Notes under the pieces: generated by a model
Seen by the model: the letters and a program-made list of their open reading frames with translations, nothing else
Database searches by the model: none
Told to the model about the DNA's origin: nothing
Assembly: GCA_017165825.1 (NCBI GenBank)
Contig: CM029372.1
Coordinates: 107,455 to 171,454 of the forward strand
Length of the DNA: 64,000 nucleotides
From: Hepsetus odoe
Taxonomy: Eukaryota > Chordata > Actinopteri > Characiformes > Hepsetidae
Direction: 5' to 3'
Shown here: positions 22,741 to 31,100 of the stretch, piece by piece
Numbering within the stretch: position 1 is the first letter of the stretch
How the letters are laid out: the number at the start of each line of letters is the position of its first letter
Position numbers and translations under genes: made by a program

Positions 22741-23066
22741 AGTGTGAGCCAATTCTACAGTTTGTAGTTGCAATGTTTGTGTGTGTGTGAGTGTGATGAA
22801 TCCTAATTGGAGTTAAAGGGAAATAATGTACATAATTTGGGATGGGGATCATGTATATGGTGTGTACCTCTGTAAATTATGGTCAGCTGAGATTCTTATG
22901 AATGTATAGAAACACAAGAGGAACTGCTGTATGAAAAGTACCCAAATTAAATGAAACTGCTAATTTATTTATTGTCTGTCAGTTTCTTCTTAAATATGAA
23001 CACTCTTTAAAGGGCCTTATATGATATTACTCTCTTTAGTAAGTCAAATGATCTCATTTCAAGATA

Positions 23067-23131
23067 TTCTTCTTCTTCTTTTGGCTGCTCACGTTTGGGG
23101 GTCGCCAAAGCAGATCATCTGTCTCCATTTC
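23067..23131 (-). mobile_element. LINE tail remnant in first duplication unit
   Basis: TTCTTCTTC tail followed by GGCTGCTCACGTTTGGGGGT, the 3' terminus of the RTE-like LINE, cut after about 65 bases. Confidence 0.65.
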
Positions 23132-23533
23132 TAGGTAATAATTCTTTGCTTTTTCATGATCTGGATTGCTCATCTTAAAAGCATGGTGAACCTAATGGAT
23201 GATTACATGCCTTGCTACTGGAGTGATCTGTATTTTTAATCCTACATCTTTAAAAATCTGATAATCAATTTGTGTATGAGGTGATTTTGTTCCTTATTTA
23301 TTATCTTTTAATTTTAAGGTATAAAGGTGATGAGAAGACAGACTAGATACTTTTTCATAAAGATTTTTCATAAAATATGATTTGGTAAATGTTTCTTATC
23401 TTAGTGGCAGATGTTTTCCTTAATATTAAAATTTCCTTTTCAAAATATTTTCTATTAAATATGAACAATCCTAAAGGGGCCTTATATGAGTTAAATGACT
23501 AAATATAAGTCAAATGACCTCATTTCAAGGTAA

Positions 23534-23830
23534 TCTTCTTTCAGCTGCTCACGTTTAGGGGTCGCCACAGTGGATCATCTGTCTCCATTTCTTCCTGTCA
23601 TCTGCATCTTCCTCCTTCAAACTGACCATCTGCATGTACTCTCTCACCACATCCATAAACCTCTTCTTTGGTCTTCCTCTTTTGCTCTTTCCTGGGATCT
23701 CCATCTTCAACATCCTCTTCCCAATATAATCCTTGTCTCTCCTCTGGACATGTCCAATGCAACCTTGCCTCTCTAACTTTGTCTCCAAACGTCTAACCTG
23801 AGCAGTCCATCTAATATACTCATTTCTAAT
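23534..23830 (-). mobile_element. RTE-like LINE 3' fragment
   Basis: On the - strand it reads GHVQRRDKDYIGKRMLKMEI and GRPKKRFMDVVREYMQMV, ending KWRQMIHCGDP, the C-terminus of the LINE protein without a stop in this 77-codon part. It is flanked by CTCATTTCAAGGTAAT (23519-23534) and CTCATTTCAAAGTAAT (about 23831-23846), a plausible 16-base target-site duplication. Confidence 0.8.
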
Positions 23831-23985
23831 CTCATTTCAAAGTAATAATTCTTTGCTTTTTCATGATCTCGATTGCTCATCTTAAAAGCACTGAAAATGA
23901 TTATGTTCATTTTAGAAACAATCATCTTTATCAAAATTGGAAGTCATTTCTGAAACAAAATAAACCCAGTAGATCACGAGGTTAT

Positions 23986-24130
23986 TACAGTGGTACTTAA
24001 AAGTATGCAAACCCTTTAGAATGTTCTGTTTTTTGTATAATTATGGCTTAAAAAGAGAGATAAAGAGAACCAAAACAAAAAATAAAAATATAATAAAATA
24101 TAATTGCCCAAATGTAAATGTAAATATTTA
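23986..24130. mobile_element. Terminal fragment of a fish DNA transposon
   Basis: Starts TACAGTGGTACTTAAAAGTA then GCAAACCCTTTAGAAT, close to a terminus seen in many teleost non-autonomous DNA transposons, followed by the typical GATAAAGAGAACC. The opposite end was not found. Confidence 0.5.
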
Positions 24131-26393
24131 CTAAGCAAAAATTTGAAATTGCATTCAGCTCATCCAGAAGTATTCAAACAGCAATTATTATTTTTGGCTG
24201 TGTAATGAAGACATTTGGGTTGAGATTAAAAGAATATTTTCTTGCATATGCATCTAGAAATTATAAATTACATGTAACATAGCACTTCTTGTATCTGACC
24301 ACCCAGTTTTTAAAGTGAGATATGTCCTGTTAGATTATTTTTTTCAGATTATAAATAGCTTTTGATTTCACCTGTGAAGACTCCATTTGTTGTTACAAAG
24401 GAAAAACCTTTTGAATTTTTTTTTCTCAAAAAAAAGGTACATTTTTATAAACATGTTATGAAAGGAAAGAAACCACTGGTGTACTGAACAACAGACATTG
24501 AACCAGTCAGTTAAGAAAAACAACTTCTGATGACAGACAAACATGATCTACAAACACTGCCAAAATATTACTTGGTAAATGTTTCTTATCCTAGTGGCAG
24601 ATATTTTCCTTAGTATTAAAATTTCCATTTCAATATATTTGTATATTTGTTTCAGTACATTTGACCAATTCTTTTCAATTTTTAGAAGACATTTAATTTA
24701 CATAAGTGATTTTAATGAATCATCCACTAAAAGTGCATAATTCTTTGGCATCACAACAAAAAAAACCTTAAGGCACCTTTGGTTTTAACTGTTGCATGGA
24801 ATTACACATTTTCCATATATCCACATTCCAGATGCTTTTTCAGATTTTTTTTAAAGCTCTACATTAATAATTAGTAAACAAATACAGTATTTCAGGACAG
24901 TTTGATGAGAAATACTGCAAGTGCTACATGAATGTTTTTGTTTTTAGTTAGATTTACACTGCACAGTGCTGAAACCTTAACTCATATTTTTTGTCTTTTC
25001 CAACATAAACATACACAGAAAGGTTCTATTCACTAGATTAACTAAAATGATTACTGACAAGCAGAAGCCTGATATAATACCACAGGGCCTTGCTCTCATT
25101 ATACCAGGCGATATGAATTCTTGAAGGGCTATACATTAAATCAGATAAAGCTCATCAATGCTGGAATTCCTAGAGTAAAACAGATTAATTAAAACTGTAT
25201 TCACCTCCCTAAGAATTGGAATTATTTATCGAGTGATTTCTTTTTTGTTTTTGTTGTTTTTTGTTTTAGTTGTATTAAATGTCCTTGTGAAAACATAAAA
25301 TGGTTATCATTGTCGTCATCATCATCATCATTTACAGGTTGGCGTGTTGATGCTGATCGTGACTGCGAGCTGTGAAAAAGCATAGGTTACTCGACTGTAT
25401 GATTGTTTTTTGTGTCGTGATTGTAATTTGGCCACTAGATGTCGCTTAAACAATATCTTCACATGCTGGTCTGCTGAGCTTTAAACTCACATTTTGATTC
25501 GTTTGTATTTTTCGACCAAATACACATTGCAGCACAAAACTCGAAAAAATATGCTTTCTTTCCAGGTCGGAGGGTTTGTGAAATTATAAGACCTAGGGCC
25601 AATTTAAATCAAACTAATTTAAATCAGCGTTTCAAAAAATACATTTAAAAATGATGTCTAACTTGTGTAATACATAAAATGTAAATTGTATAATTGTATA
25701 AAACAATAATTAATAAAATAAAATAAAATATTTGTATGGGATTATTCTAACTAATTATTTCTTTAATCTTTAATTTCATTCATTCAAAAAGGCAGGAAAA
25801 ACGCTTTAATTTGATTTCTTGTTTTACAGCTCGTACTACTTTGCTATTGTTGTTATTTGACATGTGGATATTTTGATTCTATCCCCTTAAAATCCAACAC
25901 TGCCTTTTATACACTGCTTGTGCTGAGAGGGTTTTGTCTGTGCAACCCGTCTGCTAGAAATTCTACACATAAACAACCGCAACTTCGAGCTGCTGCATGT
26001 CTTGTCACTGTTGAATACAAGCGGGAAAACTGAAGAACATTAGTGATGTCCACCACAGCAGAAAATCTGATCAGGGTAAATATCAGAGCGGCTCAGTGCA
26101 CTGGTGTCCTTTTCTATCTTTCTGTCGGGCTGTAAAATGAGCCTCTTTTCCTGGTGAGGCAGATCGGGAGTGATAAACGGGCTTTATTTTGCAATGCTAG
26201 ATTCAGGCTCCTGATTAAGAACATCAGGAAACCGTGGAGACTGTAGGTCATCAACACACGTCTTATGACGTTTAGAAAGAACGTGTGGTGTTTCAGGTCG
26301 TAATCGAAGCGCCGGGGCGAATGAGAAAGTACTGTCAATCTCACCAACTGCTGCCGAAATCACCCGTTTTGTTTATAAAGCACACTGAAGCAG
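24131..26393. other. Unassigned spacer with candidate regulatory block
   Basis: Largely AT-rich. Bases 25060-25230 form a complex repeat-free block with homeodomain-type sites (GATTAATTAAAACTG) that could be a conserved non-coding element. A (TCA)n run is present near 25313-25334. No gene seen. Confidence 0.35.
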
Positions 26394-26432
<39 letters not shown>

Positions 26433-26468
26433 CGTGTGTTTGTGCGTGCGTGCGTATGTGTGTGTGTA
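26394..26468. repeat. (TG)n/(CG)n alternating purine-pyrimidine tract
   Basis: A TG run passes into CGCGCGCGCG and back to TG/CG repeats, about 75 bases of strictly or nearly alternating purine-pyrimidine. This is the classical composition for Z-DNA; the middle CG run is the strongest part. Confidence 0.85.
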
Positions 26469-27775
26469 ATGCTCCATCAGTGTGCGTCTCTTTCCTCTCC
26501 GAGCTGAATGAACGCCTGCAGAGAACAATGAGGGAATTCAGCCCCATCTCTTACTCTACTGTCCCACACACACACACACACGTTTTGACATGACTTGGAT
26601 GCACTTAACCTGTTGTGGAAAAGCATGTGTTCATTTTAATGACAAAAAAGAAGATTTTTAAAAAATTGTGCAAGTTTTCAGTCAAGCATTCATTTTTTTC
26701 TGGCTCCCGAAAAACAAATAAACAGAAGTCAGAACCTTTCATCTTTTCAGCAGCCTCTGGAGCTACAGTAGAGTTTGTGCTTTGGCGCCAGGATGAGCAA
26801 AAGAAGACAAACCAACGGCAGAAGGCTCAAATAGCAGAAGAGCACAGTCAGTGTCTCACATCAGCGCGGTCCTCATGATCAGACAGTGAGCGCGCAGCTG
26901 CTGCTGGACACTTCCCCCTTTAAAAGCTAAAGGGAAGGCAGGCAGGCTCACAGAAACGGTCGCATCAACAATTTGGTTGATTTAAAACAGATAAATACAA
27001 AATACAAACAAACACGTAGATTTACACTGGGGTGATGGTGCCTGTTATTATTAGACGCTTATAGAAATGTCAAGCCATTACCAAAGGCAGTAAAACCTGG
27101 CCAAGAATATATTATTATTATTATTGTTGTTGTTTTTGATGTAATATTATTATAATAATTATTATGATGATTATTATGTTATTCATTAGTATTGTTATTA
27201 TTTTGGTTATTAATGTTGTTATTGTTTAAAATTATATTCATTCTACTTGGTAAATATATATATAAATACGGTCAAAAACAGTGTCGATCTAAAACGATAA
27301 ACACCCTGAATGTCTTGATTCCTCTATTTTCAGACCGTGGCCTCAGATCCTCGTTTAAAGCCAAAGAGAAGGCATGCAGGTCACTACAGGAATAAAGCTC
27401 CGCTCACAGACCTGACAGGAATGTGTTTGGGTTTAGCTGGTCAGTTTGGCGAAGCGCACAGCTGACACTGGAGAACAAGCAGTGGTCTGAAAGCTGACCG
27501 CAGTGTGTCATTCCGCTGCACATCAACAAGGGATTTGTGTTTTGTCCAGCAGTGCGGCGAGTCCGTGATCTGCATACGACCGGACTGCTTTCCAGTGCAG
27601 CACAAGGTGACAGCGGCTTTGTTAGGATTAAAACTGAAACCAGCAAAACCCACCTTACACGCACAAGAGGCTGGACAGAAAAGTTATAGCTCTGAAATCA
27701 GCCAAGCTGAAAGTCAGGTCTTATGGAGATATATAGGAATAATGCAAATAATATATATGTATAGTATAATCATAG
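26469..27775. other. Unique sequence 3' of pou3f2
   Basis: Contains a (CA)n tract at 26566-26582 and ATT-rich runs at 27105-27250. Bases 26730-26940 and 27320-27700 are complex, repeat-free and richer in CpG than the surroundings; the frames there have no recognisable domains. Possible regulatory DNA or part of a long pou3f2 3' UTR or non-coding transcript; the sequence alone cannot decide. Confidence 0.35.
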
Positions 27776-27868
27776 CAATAATAATAATAATAATAACAAT
27801 AATAATAATAATGATGATGATTATTATTATTATTGTTATTGTTATTATTGTTGTTGTTGTTATAGTGT
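27776..27868. repeat. (AAT)n/(ATT)n inverted trinucleotide tract
   Basis: A run of AAT/AAC units is followed after GATGATG by ATT/GTT units, so the two halves are near reverse complements and could fold into a hairpin of roughly 40 base pairs. It lies about 430 bases beyond the pou3f2 stop. Confidence 0.8.
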
Positions 27869-28211
27869 GATTTATAGCTAGAGTAAAATGGAATGGCAGA
27901 CCCTGCTTCAGTACTGACTAGGTTTTGTTGTTGTTTTTGTGCCCATGAAGGGAAGATGGCGTGCTGGGGGCATTTTCCCACATAAGTCGCTTCCCATTGA
28001 TCACTACTGAGCACATTCTTGTGTTACATCTTATTCACTCTAGTCCTTTTGTTTACTTGTTTGTTTATTTTGTTTGTTTGTTTCCAGAAGGGGCGATCGC
28101 CCCGCACCTGCAGCGTTCCCTCGAAGCGCCTCCGCTTATTCCGCCAAAAACAAAACGCGCGGCGTCCCACAAGGGTATCTTGCGGGCTCCCTCACGTTTT
28201 TGTTTTTGTTT

Positions 28212-28217
28212 TTTATT
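28212..28217 (-). promoter_or_regulatory. Candidate pou3f2 poly(A) signal
   Basis: AATAAA on the coding strand about 80 bases after the stop codon. A second AATAAA lies at 28064-28069. POU3F2 mRNAs usually have long 3' UTRs, so the functional site may be farther away. Confidence 0.4.
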
Positions 28218-28295
28218 CTGTTCCGTTTCCTCCGCCACTAACGGCACAAATGACACTCAGATTTGGGTCCGGCCCCCGTGGGGAGGGGAGGGGGG

Positions 28296-29453
28296 TCACG
28301 GCACCGGTGTCCGGTCGTCGTGGTGCGGCGGGGTGTCGCCGTAGGAGTCCTTGCTCTCGGCCAGCGCTCCGCACTGGGGCGTCATCCGCTTCTCCTTCTG
28401 CCGCCTGTTGCAAAACCACACTCGCACCACCTCCTTGTCCAGCTGAAGACTGTCGGCTAGGGAGTTGATCTCGGACGCCCCAGGCTTGGGAGACTTGAGG
28501 AAATGGCTCTCGAGCGCCCCTTTGACGGCCACCTCGATAGACGTGCGTTTTTTCCTTTTCCTGCCCTGCGCGGCGATCTTGTCCAGGCTGGTGGGGCTGC
28601 CCGAGGTGGAGTCTGCCTCCTCTAGCCACTTGTTCAGCAGCGGCTTGAGCTTGCACATGTTCTTGAAGCTGAGCTGCAGCGCCTCGAACCTGCAGATGGT
28701 GGTCTGTGAGAAGACGTTGCCGTAGAGCGTGCCCAGTGCCAGGCCCACGTCCGCCTGCGTGAAGCCCAGTTTGATGCGCCGCTGCTTAAACTGCTTGGCG
28801 AAGTGCTCCAGGTCGTCGGACGTGGGGACGTCGTCGTCCGAGTGCTCGGGACCGGGACCGGGACCGGGACCGTGGCCGTGGCGTAGGCCGTGCGGGTGTC
28901 CGTGCTCGCTCTCGTCGCGCGCGTCTCCGCTCAGGGCGTGCCGGTGCGAGCCATGCTCTTCGTCCGCTGTAAGGCTGCCGTAGCCCGTCTGCGAGTACAT
29001 CATACCCTGTCCGTTGGACGCGGTCATGCCGGCGGCCATGTGCGCACCGCTCGTCGCCCTCCAAGCCGCCGCCGACTGGTGATGATGCGCGCCCTCGTGC
29101 GGATGAACCAAGTGAGTGGCTCGCGACGGCTGCTGTTGCTGCTGCTGTTGTAGAGCAGGCGAGTGCCGTATCTCGTCCGCGTCTCCTTGCAGCGTGGGCT
29201 TGATGTCCTGCTCGCTGAGCGGGCTCGAGGACCACGGAGATGTATCTCCGTGATGTGAGAGGGCCGCCAGCCACTGGTGCGCGTGTCCAAGCGCGTTGGT
29301 GCCGCTCTGCAGCGTGGCGTACTCGCTCTGCAGTAGCAGGCTTTGCGCCGCATCCCCGTAGGACGGCGCTTGCTGCGCGCTAACCGCCTCCGAGGGCGCG
29401 ACGGACGCGCTGCTCGTGAGCACGCCGTAGTGGTCGGACGCCGTAGCCGCCAT
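28296..29453 (-). CDS. pou3f2: POU class 3 transcription factor 2 (Brn2-like), single exon
   Basis: Nuclear DNA-binding regulator of neural progenitors and neurons that recognises octamer-type sites. The 385-residue frame is intronless, as in vertebrate class III POU genes. The start fits the POU3F2 N-terminus (MAATASDHYGVLTSSAS) and has a good Kozak context (GCCATGG). In order: activation region with HAHQWLAALSHHGD (about 57-70) and DIKP (about 83-86); a seven-residue Q run (102-108); His-rich stretches; a GPGPGPGP run (195-202); POU-specific domain about 207-284 (FAKQFKQRRIKLGFTQADVG, FSQTTICRFEALQLSFKNM); linker; POU homeodomain about 298-356 with VWFCNRRQKEKR, where C348 and N349 are the class-typical positions 50 and 51 of the homeodomain. 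The protein is shorter than human (443) because poly-G/Q runs are reduced. The homeodomain has SPKPGASEIN where paralogues usually have KCPKP-type sequence. A teleost may carry two copies (a and b); which this is cannot be told. Confidence 0.96.
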   Translation of the reverse strand: MAATASDHYGVLTSSASVAPSEAVSAQQAPSYGDAAQSLLLQSEYATLQSGTNALGHAHQWLAALSHHGDTSPWSSSPLSEQDIKPTLQGDADEIRHSPALQQQQQQQPSRATHLVHPHEGAHHHQSAAAWRATSGAHMAAGMTASNGQGMMYSQTGYGSLTADEEHGSHRHALSGDARDESEHGHPHGLRHGHGPGPGPGPEHSDDDVPTSDDLEHFAKQFKQRRIKLGFTQADVGLALGTLYGNVFSQTTICRFEALQLSFKNMCKLKPLLNKWLEEADSTSGSPTSLDKIAAQGRKRKKRTSIEVAVKGALESHFLKSPKPGASEINSLADSLQLDKEVVRVWFCNRRQKEKRMTPQCGALAESKDSYGDTPPHHDDRTPVP

Positions 29454-29592
29454 GGCTGAGAGCTGGGTAGAAGCGCGAGCTCCGTCGGCGCTGTTGGCGA
29501 TGGCGGGGGGCAGCGGGAGCGCCGCTTACTCACTTTTCACTTTTGTGCCACAGGCGGCTCCCCAGCGCCAAACCGAGAGGACGCCGAGAACA

Positions 29593-29696
29593 CCCCCCCC
29601 CCCCCCCCCTCCGCTGAGATCCGCCTTGCGCGCAGCCGCTATTGGTCGGACGCAGCTGACAGACGCCGTTGTCCTTGCCAACGGCGTGCTGATTGG
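29593..29696 (-). promoter_or_regulatory. pou3f2 proximal promoter: C-run and two inverted CCAAT boxes
   Basis: On the gene's strand two CCAAT boxes occur upstream of the start codon, at 29641-29645 (ACCAATAGC context) and 29692-29696 (ACCAATCAG context), spaced about 51 bases apart; both contexts suit NF-Y. A 17-base homopolymer C run lies at 29593-29609. No TATA box was seen nearby. Confidence 0.6.
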
Positions 29697-29809
29697 TCCG
29701 GGGGAGATCAGAGGGCAGAACAATGAAGGGAAGTTTTGCGCCGGACTGACACAGCAGCACACTGGCAGAGCGCCGCAGAGATGAGGAGAGTTTAAACCAA
29801 CACTCTTAG

Positions 29810-30259
29810 TGTTCACTCATCACTGTGTACCACAGCTCGGAGCAGCAGGCAGTGCATTTGGGCTACTGAGATTTCCACGGTTTGTTTATTTGTTGTTGTG
29901 CTCACTGCTTCATCGCAATCAAAACTGTCACCTTGTTGAATATGATAATTTACAAGAAAAGGAAAATGTATCTTGCTACAAGCTTTTAAAAACAATCTGT
30001 GAACCAGAATAAAAAAAATAAATAAAAGTGGGTTTTCTAATTAAACGTCTGGGTTTAAAAATCATAAATTATCAAAAACGTTGGAAACTTAGGCTTAAAT
30101 TAATTTGAATTAATAGGAAACTGTAATAAAATAAAAATAAAAAACAACGATAACAATAATAATAATTCAACTATTATAATTATATTATTATTATTATAAC
30201 TGTCGTTGATATTGTTGCTTATTTATAAAGTGTTACAATATAAACATAACCAGAAATGT
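29810..30259. other. AT-rich sequence upstream of pou3f2
   Basis: Low-complexity AATAAA/ATTATT-rich DNA between the CpG island and the (CAA)n repeat. No gene recognised. Confidence 0.5.
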
Positions 30260-30260
30260 C

Positions 30261-30301
<41 letters not shown>

Positions 30302-30302
30302 C
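30260..30302. repeat. (CAA)n trinucleotide repeat
   Basis: About 14 uninterrupted CAA units immediately before a GC-rich element. Confidence 0.95.
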
Positions 30303-30430
30303 GCCTCCTATTCTTACTCCCCGCGTGCCTCGGTCCGTTGCTATGGCGAGCTGAGAACGAAGCATCGCCGCCTACGTCACAACTGCACGAGCCTCCTCCG
30401 TTCCCGCCAAAGGCCGATTTTAACGGTTTT
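30303..30430. promoter_or_regulatory. Compact GC-rich element with RFX-, CRE- and E2F-like sites
   Basis: A 130-base CpG-containing island in AT-rich DNA holds an X-box-like site GTTGCTATGGCGAG (30337-30350), a CRE-type TACGTCAC (30373-30380) and an E2F-like TTCCCGCCAAA (30401-30411). This trio is typical of CpG promoters. It lies about 0.9 kb upstream of the pou3f2 start codon, so it may be a distal promoter of pou3f2 or the promoter of a divergent non-coding transcript. Function is inferred. Confidence 0.5.
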
Positions 30431-30714
30431 CTGTGTGAAATTGGCTTCAGAAAGTAGAGGGCGAAGGAAGTTGAACCAGTGGGGAAAAGTTGGGCTTCCT
30501 CCACAGCGGCTTGCTCTCTCAGCAAAGTGCTTAAACCCATAGCATTCCGTCCGACCAAGAATATTTCCAGTATTAAACTACAACTGTTTAAATCAACCTA
30601 CGTGCTGTACCAGGTCTCCCAAAAAGAAAGACATTGGTATACATACCAAACTATGTCTATGAAGTGTAGAAACGAAGGAGCAGTTGTGGTAAATTAGATG
30701 TAATTGCTGTAATT

Positions 30715-31100
30715 GCAGGCCGTCTAAGCTCAGACACTCGCGCTGGCTTCAGACAGGAAACACATTACCCTAATAGAGTCATAGGAAATCTCTGGGTCCT
30801 TCAATTACATGACTTAATAACATATAAATGATGCGCAACTCGTTATTAGGGTGAGCGAGCTAACCGTTCATTTCTTCTGTTTATGACACTTTATGTTTAG
30901 TTAATCGGTAGTCTCCTCTGATCTGTTTCTTTTTCTTTCTTTGAAAGTTATCCCACAACATTAGTGATGAAGTATCTAAGCGTTAAATTAACAGTAATTA
31001 TATCGACCCAATGCCACAGTGATTTAATTTCTCATAGCCTAATTGGGTAAAGCAGTTTGTTAGTTGCCCAAAGCCCTTAATAGCTTAATAGGATGGTATT
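30715..31100. promoter_or_regulatory. Candidate conserved enhancer upstream of pou3f2
   Basis: Repeat-free, complex sequence about 1.3 kb upstream of the gene. ACCCTAATA at 30767-30775 is repeated in inverse orientation as TATTAGGGT at 30844-30852, framing homeodomain/POU-like AATTACATGACTTAATAAC. Conservation was not testable. Confidence 0.4.

Larger units (their letters stand above)
22980..23890. repeat. Local tandem duplication containing LINE sequence
   Basis: Sequence at 22980-23190 recurs at about 23450-23890: shared landmarks in order are AAATATGAACA, GGGGCCTTATATGA or GGGCCTTATATGA, AGTCAAATGA, CTCATTTCAAG, a LINE piece, and GTAATAATTCTTTGCTTTTT. A further partial echo of 23395-23460 (GGTAAATGTTTCTTATC, GTGGCAGAT) occurs at 24569-24640. 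The first copy keeps only the LINE tail. Confidence 0.75.
28083..29780. other. CpG island covering pou3f2
   Basis: CpG dinucleotides are frequent through this block, in sharp contrast to the AT-rich flanks. It spans the whole coding region, the proximal promoter and the 3' end. Confidence 0.8.

Noticed and set aside
28019..28468. 149-codon + strand frame at the pou3f2 3' end, and similar frames at 28729-29784
   Set aside because: GC-rich antisense or alternate-frame shadows of pou3f2 with no recognisable protein.
28786..29533. 162- and 169-codon - strand frames inside pou3f2
   Set aside because: Arg/Ala-rich alternate frames of the same exon; composition artefacts of CpG-rich coding DNA.
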